Shown here: positions 1-6,457 of the stretch, one piece after another
Position numbering within the stretch: the stretch's first letter is position 1
How the letters are laid out: every line of letters starts with the position of its first letter
Assembly: GCA_030151865.1 (NCBI GenBank)
Contig: JASLCK010000142.1
Coordinates: 1 to 6,463, forward strand
From: Rhodospirillaceae bacterium
Lineage (GTDB): Bacteria; Pseudomonadota; Alphaproteobacteria; Rhodospirillales; Magnetospirillaceae
DNA length: 6,463 nucleotides
Direction of reading: 5' to 3'
The notes under the pieces: model-generated
Seen by the model: the letters and a program-made list of their open reading frames with translations, nothing else
Databases searched by the model: none
What the model was told of the DNA's origin: nothing
Translations under genes and position numbers: made by a program

Positions 1-1034
1 CAGCGGCCCGCAAGACCCAGACCTCGCTGCTGGTGGAACGGCTGCGCGGCGGAGCATTCTTTTCGCCCGGCCTGTCCTTGCAGGGCGAGTTGACCTTCGC
101 CCCCATGCGGGCATCCTTGCGCCAGCCGACCAAGGATCATGTCTTCAGCGACCAGGGGCTTTATCTGCAACAGCTTTACCTGAAGGCCGAAGACGACAAC
201 GCCATGGGCTATGTCGGCAAGTTCGATCCGCAGATCAGTTGGATGGCCGATAATGCCCCCGGCGTCTTCGGGGCCGATTTCGCCAGCGACTATCAGGTGC
301 GTGAGATGCTGGGCACCGGGGCGGCATTGCGCGGCGGCGGCGACCAGATCGGACGCCACACCCTGGGCATGGCGATCTTTCAGGCCGACAACACACCCTT
401 GGGCACCGCTGCTTTCACCAGCCCCCATTTCGGCGACAACGACACCGCGCGGGCCGGACGGCTGCATTACGGCGACGGCGGTGTCGGCAACACCCGCTAT
501 CCTCGCTCGGGCCTGATCCGTCTGGACGGCGACGCCACTTGGATCGATGCGCCGTCCCTGAATTATCATCTGGCCTATGCCCTGCTGTATCGCGGGATGG
601 GACAAAGCGCCAATCAGCAGGATTTTGTCGCCGGATTGGATCACACCTTGCAGCTTGGCGACGATCTTTACCTGCAAAGCCAGGTGGAAGCCGCCCATAT
701 CCTGGATAATGGCGGATCGCCCGCCAGCGGCCAGAACGGCCCCAGCGCCAGCCAGCGGGCTGATTATTTAAGCGTCGGCGCTACCGTGTGGTGGGGCGGC
801 TGGAACCTGTCGGCGGTGCATACATCCCGCGATTTGGTCCAACCCAACGATGGCGGCGTCATCGGGCGCAATTCCTATGACCAGCTTTGGACCACCTCGC
901 TGGGCTACAGTTGGGCCTGTGGATTGTGGACCAATGTCGGCTGGAAACATGAACATGGCTATGACGGCCTGATCGGCGCGCCCGCCAGCACTCAGACGGT
1001 CGGGCTGCAGGTTGGCTATCACCAGGATTTCTAG
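1..1034 (+). CDS. Porin-like outer-membrane beta-barrel protein, 5' end outside window
   Basis: The frame is open from base 3 to the TAG at 1032-1034, so the true start and any signal peptide lie to the left. The GTG at 33 is probably internal, since no signal peptide follows it. The visible 344 or so residues alternate polar and hydrophobic/aromatic positions, are rich in Gly, Asp, Tyr and Trp, have no hydrophobic helix, and end in Phe (YHQDF), the usual C-terminal signal of barrels inserted by the BAM complex. A segment near bases 165-320 reads LYLKAED..GYVGKFDPQISW...APGVFGADFASDYQ. It resembles the 'GKF(N/D)P...PG(I/V)(F/Y)G(T/A)DFA.DY' stretch I recall from uncharacterised alphaproteobacterial porin-like proteins. 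A role as a passive diffusion or substrate-specific channel is inferred, and the substrate is unknown. It ends 2 bases before atoS, and the likely atoS ribosome site sits inside its last codons, so the two are probably co-transcribed. Confident of a barrel, unsure of the family. Confidence 0.75.
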   Translation, partial: AARKTQTSLLVERLRGGAFFSPGLSLQGELTFAPMRASLRQPTKDHVFSDQGLYLQQLYLKAEDDNAMGYVGKFDPQISWMADNAPGVFGADFASDYQVREMLGTGAALRGGGDQIGRHTLGMAIFQADNTPLGTAAFTSPHFGDNDTARAGRLHYGDGGVGNTRYPRSGLIRLDGDATWIDAPSLNYHLAYALLYRGMGQSANQQDFVAGLDHTLQLGDDLYLQSQVEAAHILDNGGSPASGQNGPSASQRADYLSVGATVWWGGWNLSAVHTSRDLVQPNDGGVIGRNSYDQLWTTSLGYSWACGLWTNVGWKHEHGYDGLIGAPASTQTVGLQVGYHQDF

Positions 1035-1036
1035 GC

Positions 1037-2926
1037 ATGCGCCACCGCCCTGTCACATCCCCACCCCCGCGATTGCACATCCTAAGACGCTTGTTCGATC
1101 TGGTCCGCCGACTGACGCCGCAAAGCCTGCGCGCCCGTATGCTGCTGCTGACCTTGCTGGTGGTAGCCCTGCCCATCCTGTTGGCTGGATATATGCTGGA
1201 GCTGAAGGGCCGCGACGCCCTGATCGCCGAAAAACAGGCCAAGCTGTTCGGGTTGGCCCGTTTGCTGGACAGTCAGTTGGGCGATGGCTTCGACAGTCTG
1301 CTGGCCGGATATGACGGCCCCGCCGACGACCGCAAAGCGCAGATCGCCTTTCTGAACCGCAAGCTTGCCCCCATCACCGACGCGGTGGCTGACGCCAATC
1401 CCGGCGTCGGGGTCGGCTATTACTGCCTTTTGCTGAACGCCATCGTCACCTATGGCCCCAGCGATCAATATGGCAGCACGGTCGGCATCACCATTCCCCC
1501 CGACCATCCCGGCTGGAAGGTCATGTCCGGCGGCGAGGCCATGGTGGAAACCGGCCCCCAGGTGCGCGGCCAGATCATGAACGCCATGTGGCCGATCAAA
1601 CGCGACGGCCAGGTCATCGGCTATATCTGGTCCAACGAACTGTCGAACTCGATCGATCGTCAGGCCGAGGCGATGAAGGATACCGTCGATCTGATCATCG
1701 CCATCGGCCTGTTGTTCGGTCTGGCTTTAACCTTGACCATGTCGGTGCGGCTGTCGCGCGACATCAGCAGTATCAAGCACGGCTTAGCCGCGTTGGGCGA
1801 GGATTTAAGCCGCCCGATCCCCGCCCCGCCGGGGGAAATCGGCGAGATCGCCTTTGCCATCAACGATTTGGCCCATGCCCTGTCCACCGCCCGAACCTTG
1901 CGGGAAAACATCCTGAACAGCATCGCCTACGGCGTCATCTCGGTGGACCGGCAGGGGTTAGTCATCGCCATCAACCCCGCCGCCTGCCAGATGGTCGGCA
2001 TCGCGGCGCAAGACATTATTGGAAAGCCCTATCAAACCCTGTTCGACCCCAAGGCCGAATTTTCCAGCCAGTTGCTCGATACGCTGCATGACGGCGGCGA
2101 TCATATCGGGGTGCCGGTGGTCTATCCGCTGCGTGACCGGATTTTGCACGTCAATGCCAGCACCAGCCTGCTGCGCGATGGTCGCGGCCTGCCCATCGGC
2201 GCGGTGGTGGTGTTCAAGGATCAAAGTGAACGGGTGCATCTGCAAGAACAGATCATGCGCGCCGACCGACTGGCCGCGCTGGGCGAACTGGTGGCGGGCG
2301 TCGCCCATGAAGTGCGCAACCCCCTAACCTCGATCCGCGGCTTCATGCAGTACCTGCAAACCTGCGACGATCCCGCCGAGTGGCGCGAATACGGCCCCCT
2401 GATCATGCGTCAGGTCGATGGCCTGAACCGTATTGTCAGCGAGCTTTTGGAATTCGGCCGCCCCCGTCCGCCCCGTATCGGCCCTGTGCAGATCAATGAA
2501 GTGATCGCCGATGTGGCAAGACTGGCCACCGGCAAATCCTCGATCCGCATCGATCAGCATCTGTCGCCCGATCTGCCCGCCATCGAAGCCGACGGCGAAG
2601 CCCTGAAACAGGTGTTGTTGAACCTTTTGATCAACGCCGCCCAAGCCATCGGCGAACAGGGCGAGATCACCGTCGATAGCTGGCGCGAGGATGGACAGGT
2701 GGTGATCCGCGTCGCCGATACCGGCTGCGGCATCGCGCCCGAACATCTGGGCAAGGTGTTTGACCCGTTCTTTTCCACCAAGCCCAGCGGCACCGGCCTG
2801 GGGCTGGCCATGGCGCACCGCATCATCGACGCCCACCATGGCGTTATCTCCATCGACAGCAGCCCCGACCACGGCACCGTGGTCACCCTGCGTCTGCCCC
2901 TGACCCACAAGGACGATCCTGCATGA
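1037..2926 (+). CDS. atoS: AtoS-like membrane sensor histidine kinase
   Basis: This is a 629-residue sensor kinase that would autophosphorylate on His and pass the phosphate to the adjacent AtoC-like regulator. Domains in order: cytoplasmic Arg/Pro-rich N-terminus; first membrane helix about 35-54; periplasmic sensor region about 55-218; second membrane helix about 219-237; HAMP linker about 238-285; PAS domain about 288-400; dimerisation/phosphoacceptor domain with His424 in AHEVRNPL; ATPase domain with N-box Asn529/Asn533, G1 box DTGCGI at 561-566, DPFFSTK, and G2 box GTGLGLA from 585. The sensor region matches E. coli AtoS as I remember it (GYY, PSxxY, VG(V/I)TI, VRG at 176-178, GYIW(S/A)NEL), which supports the symbol beyond generic kinase homology. 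E. coli AtoS responds to acetoacetate; the ligand here is not known. The ATG at 1037 follows AGGA at 1024-1027 by 9 bases and gives about 20 more N-terminal residues than E. coli. The stop overlaps the atoC start. Confidence 0.88.
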   Translation: MRHRPVTSPPPRLHILRRLFDLVRRLTPQSLRARMLLLTLLVVALPILLAGYMLELKGRDALIAEKQAKLFGLARLLDSQLGDGFDSLLAGYDGPADDRKAQIAFLNRKLAPITDAVADANPGVGVGYYCLLLNAIVTYGPSDQYGSTVGITIPPDHPGWKVMSGGEAMVETGPQVRGQIMNAMWPIKRDGQVIGYIWSNELSNSIDRQAEAMKDTVDLIIAIGLLFGLALTLTMSVRLSRDISSIKHGLAALGEDLSRPIPAPPGEIGEIAFAINDLAHALSTARTLRENILNSIAYGVISVDRQGLVIAINPAACQMVGIAAQDIIGKPYQTLFDPKAEFSSQLLDTLHDGGDHIGVPVVYPLRDRILHVNASTSLLRDGRGLPIGAVVVFKDQSERVHLQEQIMRADRLAALGELVAGVAHEVRNPLTSIRGFMQYLQTCDDPAEWREYGPLIMRQVDGLNRIVSELLEFGRPRPPRIGPVQINEVIADVARLATGKSSIRIDQHLSPDLPAIEADGEALKQVLLNLLINAAQAIGEQGEITVDSWREDGQVVIRVADTGCGIAPEHLGKVFDPFFSTKPSGTGLGLAMAHRIIDAHHGVISIDSSPDHGTVVTLRLPLTHKDDPA

Positions 2927-4338
2927 CCAAACCCTTGCGCGCCCTGGTGGCCGACGACGACGACGGCATCCGCCAGCTTTTGCGCGCCGTCCTGAAGCGC
3001 GAAGGTTTCGAGGTTTGTCTGGCCGAGAACGGACGCCAAGCCGTCGATCTGTATCGGGCCCAGGCTTTTGATATCGTGTTGATGGACATTCGCATGCCCC
3101 TGATGACGGGGATGGAAGCCCTGACCGAAATCCGCGCCTTTGATCCGCGCGCCACCATCATTCTGATGACCGCCTTTGCCGCTGTCGAAACCGCCGTCAG
3201 CGCCATCAAGCAAGGGGCGTTCGATTACGTCATCAAGCCGTTCGACATCGACGAAATGCTGCTGCTGGTGCGCCGCGCCCTGGAGCTGGACCGCATGCGC
3301 GCCGACATCGCCGCCTTGCAGCGGGAATTGTCGGAAAGCTGGCGGCTGGACCTGATCTTGACCAACAGCCCGAAAATGATCGAGCTGTGCCAAAGCGTGA
3401 CCCGGGTGGCCAAAAGCACCGCCAGCGTGCTGATCACCGGCGAAAGTGGATCGGGCAAGGAACTGCTGGCCACCGCCATCCATTACGGCAGCCCGCGCCG
3501 CAATGGTCCGTTTGTCCGCATCAATTGCGGCGCCATTCCCGAAGGTCTGTTGGAAAGCGAGTTTTTCGGCCACGAAAAAGGGGCCTTCACCGGGGCGGTG
3601 GCACGCCGTCTGGGGCGGTTCGAACAGGCCGACGGCGGCACCTTGTTTCTGGACGAAATCGGCGACATTTCCCCCAGTCTTCAGGTCAAACTGCTGCGGG
3701 TCTTGCAGGAACGCCAGTTCGAACGGGTCGGCGGCAATCAGACCTTAAGCGTCGATGTCCGCATCATCGGGGCCACCAACCGCAATCTGGAAGAACTGGT
3801 CCGTCAGGGCCGCTTCCGCCAGGATTTGTATTTCCGCCTGAATGTGGTGCATCTGAAAACCATCCCCTTGCGCGACCGGCCCGAGGATATTCGTCTGCTG
3901 GCGGGCTATTTCCTGCAAAAATACGCTGCCGACAACAAGGCCGAGATCGGCGGGTTTGACGACCGCGCCATGGAGTGTCTGTTGGCCTATGGCTGGCCCG
4001 GCAATGTGCGCGAGCTTGCCAATGCGGTGGAACGCGCCGTGGTGATGGGCACCGGGCGCACCATTTTGCCGGAAGATTTGCCGGAAACCGTCTGCCCGCC
4101 CCGCGATGCGGCGCAAGATATCGAAACCGAAACGGAAACCGAGGACGACGAACAGAACCCCAGCCCCCCCATCGCCACGGCGGGACACAGCCTGCGCGAT
4201 CTGGTCAATGATTATGAAGCCCGCGTCATCGCCGAAGCCCTGGCCCGCAACGGCGGCAACCGCGTGCGCACGGCCCGCGATCTGGGGGTCAGCCGCCGCT
4301 CGCTTTTGTACAAAATCCAGGAATACGCCATCGACTGA
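2923..4338 (+). CDS. atoC: AtoC-like sigma-54-dependent response regulator
   Basis: This 471-residue NtrC-family regulator would bind upstream enhancers and drive sigma-54 RNA polymerase open-complex formation by ATP hydrolysis. The receiver domain (about 4-120) has the acidic pair Asp11/Asp12, phosphoacceptor Asp55 in LMDIRMP, Thr83 and Lys105. The AAA+ domain (about 144-375) has Walker A GESGSGKE at 173-180, the sigma-54-contacting GAFTGA loop at 220-225, Walker B GGTLFLDEIG at 238-247, and WPGNVREL at 358-365. The C-terminal Fis-type helix-turn-helix is about 445-466 (NRVRTARDLGVSRRSLLYK). The match to E. coli AtoC (461 residues) runs through all three domains and into the ending LLYKIQEYAID. 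The start overlaps the atoS stop as ATGA, with AAGGA at 2909-2913, so translation is probably coupled. Odd points are Phe at position 73, where E. coli has the reported second phosphosite His73, and an acidic Glu-Thr repeat in the linker at 399-411. Its target promoters are not evident in this window. Confidence 0.92.
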   Translation: MTKPLRALVADDDDGIRQLLRAVLKREGFEVCLAENGRQAVDLYRAQAFDIVLMDIRMPLMTGMEALTEIRAFDPRATIILMTAFAAVETAVSAIKQGAFDYVIKPFDIDEMLLLVRRALELDRMRADIAALQRELSESWRLDLILTNSPKMIELCQSVTRVAKSTASVLITGESGSGKELLATAIHYGSPRRNGPFVRINCGAIPEGLLESEFFGHEKGAFTGAVARRLGRFEQADGGTLFLDEIGDISPSLQVKLLRVLQERQFERVGGNQTLSVDVRIIGATNRNLEELVRQGRFRQDLYFRLNVVHLKTIPLRDRPEDIRLLAGYFLQKYAADNKAEIGGFDDRAMECLLAYGWPGNVRELANAVERAVVMGTGRTILPEDLPETVCPPRDAAQDIETETETEDDEQNPSPPIATAGHSLRDLVNDYEARVIAEALARNGGNRVRTARDLGVSRRSLLYKIQEYAID

Positions 4339-4353
4339 AGTGCCTTAAAGACC

Positions 4354-4385
4354 ATCGGCCCCCGCCGTTCCAAGCGGGAACCGAT
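4354..4385. terminator. Probable shared terminator between convergent operons
   Basis: In the 51-base gap between the two convergent stops, ATCGG (4354-4358) pairs with CCGAT (4381-4385) and CCCGC (4361-4365) pairs with GCGGG (4374-4378). A 2x2 mismatch lies between the stems and the loop has 8 bases. It could form from either strand. Flanking T-runs are poor on the plus side (ATTGT) and short on the minus side (CTTTAA), so a classical intrinsic terminator is not assured. The position after both stop codons supports the call. Confidence 0.5.
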
Positions 4386-4389
4386 ATTG

Positions 4390-5568
4390 TCAGGCCAACA
4401 GATCGGGCATCCGTTTGCCCAGACTTTGCCGCTGCGCCGCCATGGTTCCAGTCAGGGCAAAACCGACATCGCGGCCATCTGCGGTCTGGAATAGGGCAGA
4501 CAGATCACGCCCTTGACCGCTGACCACCCATTGGCCTTCGGCGCCCATGGGCGGCGGACACACGGCCGTCGGCAAACAGGGCGTTTTCACCACCACCGGC
4601 AAAGCGGGCAATACCAGGGCCGTCGGCTGTCCCGCCAGACTGGCTGCCAGGGCGCGGGCCTGGGCCATCAAGGGCAGTACGAAGGGCAATGCCCCGGCAG
4701 GACTTTGGGCGCAATCCCCCAGCGCGAACACCGCCGGATCGGATGTTTGCAGAAAACGATCGACGACAATGCCGCGATCCACCGCCAACCCCGACGCCTT
4801 GGCCAGATCGGTGCGCGGCACCAGACCAATGGCCGACAAGGCACGGTCGAAGTCAAAGGCGGTGCCGTCATCCAGAACCGCCCAACCGGGCGACAGGCGG
4901 GCCAGACTGCGCCCCAGATGCAGATGCACCCCGGCTTCGGTCAGCGCCTGGGCCAGCGCCTGCCCCAAAGCTTCGGGCAACAGCCGCCCCAACGGCCAGG
5001 GGGCCGGGTCCACCATGGTCACCACGAAACCGGCATTGGCCATGTCATTGGCGAACTCGCAGCCAATCAGACCGGCCCCGATCAGCAAAATGCGCATACC
5101 GGGGGTCAGGCCGTCACGCCAGCGGGCGTAATCGTCCAGGTCGTTGACGGTGCGCAGATCGACCTGTTTCGACCCTTCGACACTATAAGCGCGTGGGTCG
5201 GCCCCCAAGGCCAGCACCAGACGGCCATAAGACAGGATCGTCGTTTCGCCCGCTTGATCCGCCAGCGTAACCGTCTTGGCGGCATGGTCGATGGATAGAA
5301 CCCGACAGCGGGTGCGGATGTCGGCGTTCAACTCGGCCGTCATCTGGGCTGCGTCCTTCATGACCAACGCCGCCGGGCTTTTGCCCTGGGCAAAGGCATT
5401 GGACAACATCGGCTTGCTATACGCTTCGCCGCCATCGGCGGTCAGGATGGTGAGGGGCGTTTGGCGGTCCAGCTTGCGGAACTCGCGGGCCAGGGTGTAG
5501 CCCCCCAGCCCGCTGCCGATGACCACCACGCCCGCGCCGGGCTTGGTCCCGGTGTCGGGGGTGGCCAT
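4390..5568 (-). CDS. rubB: RubB-type FAD-dependent rubredoxin-NAD(+) reductase
   Basis: This 392-residue flavoprotein would transfer electrons from NADH via FAD to rubredoxin in the cytoplasm. The N-terminal FAD-binding Rossmann motif is GSGLGG at 18-23, followed by AREFRKLD and YSKPMLS (50-56). The second, NAD-binding Rossmann motif is GAGLIG at 164-169, followed by CEFAND. The FAD-contacting ALGDCA is at 282-287. The motif order, the SKPMLS and VVVKTPCLP stretches and the overall length match my recollection of Pseudomonas RubB better than generic nitrite-reductase or ferredoxin-reductase relatives. I chose the ATG at 5568 over the upstream in-frame ATG at 5628. It has GGAGGA (5580-5575) 6 bases ahead, it directly precedes the Rossmann fold, and the longer version would overlap the rubredoxin gene. 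It lies 2 bases after the rubredoxin stop with its ribosome site inside that gene, so translation is likely coupled. Pseudomonas homologues serve alkane hydroxylase; here the neighbour is rubrerythrin, and no AlkB is visible. Confidence 0.9.
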   Translation of the reverse strand: MATPDTGTKPGAGVVVIGSGLGGYTLAREFRKLDRQTPLTILTADGGEAYSKPMLSNAFAQGKSPAALVMKDAAQMTAELNADIRTRCRVLSIDHAAKTVTLADQAGETTILSYGRLVLALGADPRAYSVEGSKQVDLRTVNDLDDYARWRDGLTPGMRILLIGAGLIGCEFANDMANAGFVVTMVDPAPWPLGRLLPEALGQALAQALTEAGVHLHLGRSLARLSPGWAVLDDGTAFDFDRALSAIGLVPRTDLAKASGLAVDRGIVVDRFLQTSDPAVFALGDCAQSPAGALPFVLPLMAQARALAASLAGQPTALVLPALPVVVKTPCLPTAVCPPPMGAEGQWVVSGQGRDLSALFQTADGRDVGFALTGTMAAQRQSLGKRMPDLLA

Positions 5569-5570
5569 GC

Positions 5571-5735
5571 TCAGTCCTCCAGCGGTTCGAAATCGGCCTT
5601 GGAGACACCGCAATCGGGGCAGCACCAATCGTCGGGAATGTCCTCGAACGCGGTGCCGGGGGCGATGCCTTCGTCGGGGATGCCGATGGCGGGGTCATAG
5701 GTGTAATTGCAGACGACGCAGACATACTTTTTCAT
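5571..5735 (-). CDS. rubA: Rubredoxin, 54 residues
   Basis: This is a small one-electron carrier with a single Fe bound by four cysteines. The protein starts MKKYVCVVCNYTYDP and ends KADFEPLED. The two ligand pairs are Cys6/Cys9 (CxxC in VCVVCN) and Cys39/Cys42 (CPDC followed by GVSKADFE). The conserved aromatic and acidic core (Tyr4, Tyr11, Tyr13, Asp14, PGTAFEDIPDDW) is present. The length and layout are those of classical rubredoxins of clostridia and Pseudomonas. The ATG at 5735 has AGGAG at 5749-5745, 9 bases upstream. It sits between rubrerythrin (51-base gap) and the reductase (2-base gap), so it is the expected link between them. An additional cysteine, Cys38, sits directly before the ligand Cys39 where Val, Leu or Tyr is common. 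The family assignment is firm. The symbol follows the Pseudomonas rubA/rubB naming and is by analogy. Confidence 0.95.
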   Translation of the reverse strand: MKKYVCVVCNYTYDPAIGIPDEGIAPGTAFEDIPDDWCCPDCGVSKADFEPLED

Positions 5736-5786
5736 GATCTCAAACTCCTGGAACAGACCGGGACGGGACAGGGCAAAAGCGACGGT

Positions 5787-6266
5787 TCAGGCGTCCTTAT
5801 GGGCGCTTAAGGTGTCGCGGTAATGGTTGGCGTGACGTTCCTCGACCTTGGCCAGGGCGGCGAAGCGCTTGGCGGCCTTTTCCAGAATCTTGGCGAAACG
5901 TTCCGCATGTTCCTGGGATTCGGCGATCTGTTCGTCGATCTCGGCGACTGCGGCGGCGTGGCCTTCCTGTTCGGCCAGATGCCGGAACTTTGGATACATT
6001 TCGGTGTATTCATAGGTTTCGCCGTCGATGGCCAGTTGCAGCATCTTGGCGACCGTCAGTTCGTCCTTGGGGTACAGCAGTTCGAGATGACCGAAGGCAT
6101 GGGCGGTTTCCTGCTCGGCGGTACGTTCGAACACTTCCGCCACGTCAACCGCCCCCAGTTCGCGGGCTCGCTTGGCGAAGTAGAGATACTTACGGTTCGC
6201 CATGGATTCCCCGGCGAAGGCCGCTTCCAGATTCTTGATGGTGGGAGAGGCTGGGTTCTGGGCCAT
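5787..6266 (-). CDS. Rubrerythrin-type diiron protein lacking the rubredoxin domain
   Basis: This 159-residue ferritin-like four-helix protein probably acts as a cytoplasmic hydrogen-peroxide reductase. Candidate diiron ligands are Glu20 (FAGES), Glu53 and His56 (EQETAH), Glu86 and Glu89 (EYTEMY), and Glu142 and His145 (VEERH). The FAGESMANRKYLYFAKRA and YEYTEMYPKF segments are typical of rubrerythrins. Classical rubrerythrins, about 190 residues, end with a CxxC...CxxC rubredoxin domain. This protein has no cysteine and stops after the last helix, and the neighbouring free rubredoxin may replace the missing domain. The stretch between EYTE and the final ExxH is about 25 residues longer than in Desulfovibrio vulgaris rubrerythrin as I recall it. 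The ATG at 6266 has GAGGA at 6278-6274 (7 bases). It is the first gene of the minus-strand operon, behind an AT-rich putative promoter. Family confidence is high; peroxide as the substrate is inferred from the family and neighbours. Confidence 0.92.
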   Translation of the reverse strand: MAQNPASPTIKNLEAAFAGESMANRKYLYFAKRARELGAVDVAEVFERTAEQETAHAFGHLELLYPKDELTVAKMLQLAIDGETYEYTEMYPKFRHLAEQEGHAAAVAEIDEQIAESQEHAERFAKILEKAAKRFAALAKVEERHANHYRDTLSAHKDA

Positions 6267-6334
6267 GATATCGTCCTCGAGTTGAAGATTGCTTGCAGGT
6301 GGTGCACTGCGATGAGCAAATCTATCCCAAGAAA

Positions 6335-6424
6335 AGCGATTGATTAAAACGGATAATATCTTTTTATATAATCGTTTTTTACGATTAAAGCCCTGAGCAA
6401 CCTCAAACTTGTAAACAGAAGAAC
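6335..6424 (-). promoter_or_regulatory. Putative promoter/operator region of the rubrerythrin operon
   Basis: This 90-base stretch upstream of the rubrerythrin start is sharply AT-rich against a GC-rich background, most strongly at 6342-6390. It lies between a terminator and the first gene of an operon, where a promoter is required. On the minus strand it contains TATAAA- and TATTAT-like -10 candidates, but no well-spaced TTGACA-like -35 partner, so exact hexamers are not called. It also contains a 7-bp palindrome, listed separately. The transcript leader would be long, roughly 70-100 bases. Confidence 0.45.
6369..6387. repeat. Perfect 7-bp inverted repeat, operator-like
   Basis: TAATCGT (6369-6375) and ACGATTA (6381-6387) are exact inverted repeats separated by five T's. 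Arm length and spacing fit a dimeric repressor or activator site better than a stable RNA hairpin, because the stem is AT-rich. It overlaps the AT-rich promoter block of the rubrerythrin operon. It does not match the FNR/CRP, OxyR or Fur consensus sequences I know. Confidence 0.45.
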
Positions 6425-6457
6425 AAAAAGGCCCCGACCGAGCGTTCGGTCAGGGCC
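6425..6457 (-). terminator. Intrinsic terminator for a minus-strand gene beyond the right edge
   Basis: Read on the minus strand, a 12-bp stem (6457-6446 with 6441-6430, one G-U wobble, otherwise fully paired) closes a 4-base loop and runs straight into TTTTT (6429-6425). This is a textbook rho-independent terminator. It points leftwards, so it should end a transcript coming from a gene to the right of the window and insulate the rubrerythrin operon from it. Confidence 0.85.

Noticed and set aside
2554..3573. 339-codon open frame on the minus strand spanning the end of atoS and the start of atoC
   Set aside because: It lies opposite two well-supported coding regions, has a low-complexity Gln/Gly/His/Ala-rich product without a recognisable domain, and is expected from GC-rich third positions in the sense genes.
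4513..5298. 261-codon plus-strand open frame opposite the rubredoxin reductase gene
   Set aside because: Its product is a Gln/Arg/Gly-rich composition artefact, and the opposite strand encodes a complete flavoprotein with both Rossmann motifs.
5569..5628. Upstream in-frame ATG at 5628 as the start of the rubredoxin reductase
   Set aside because: It would add 20 unrelated residues translated from within the rubredoxin gene, and the ATG at 5568 has a near-perfect GGAGGA site 6 bases ahead.
6316..6333. Possible sigma-54 promoter for the rubrerythrin operon (TTGGGATAGATTTGC on the minus strand)
   Set aside because: The GG and GC elements are separated by 9 bases rather than the required 10, and the CAC part of the -24 box is missing, so AtoC control of this operon is not supported.
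5823..6347. 174-codon plus-strand open frame opposite rubrerythrin, running into the AT-rich upstream region
   Set aside because: It mirrors the conserved rubrerythrin codons, its Phe/Gly-rich product has no recognisable motif, and its 3' end falls in noncoding promoter-like DNA.
6342..6358. FNR/Dnr-type site around TTGATTAAAACGGATAA
   Set aside because: The left half TTGAT fits, but the right half does not match ATCAA at the required spacing.
6366..6390. Palindrome at 6369-6387 as an intrinsic terminator
   Set aside because: The stem is only seven mostly A-T pairs, no long T-run follows on either strand at the correct place, and a much stronger terminator lies 40 bases away.
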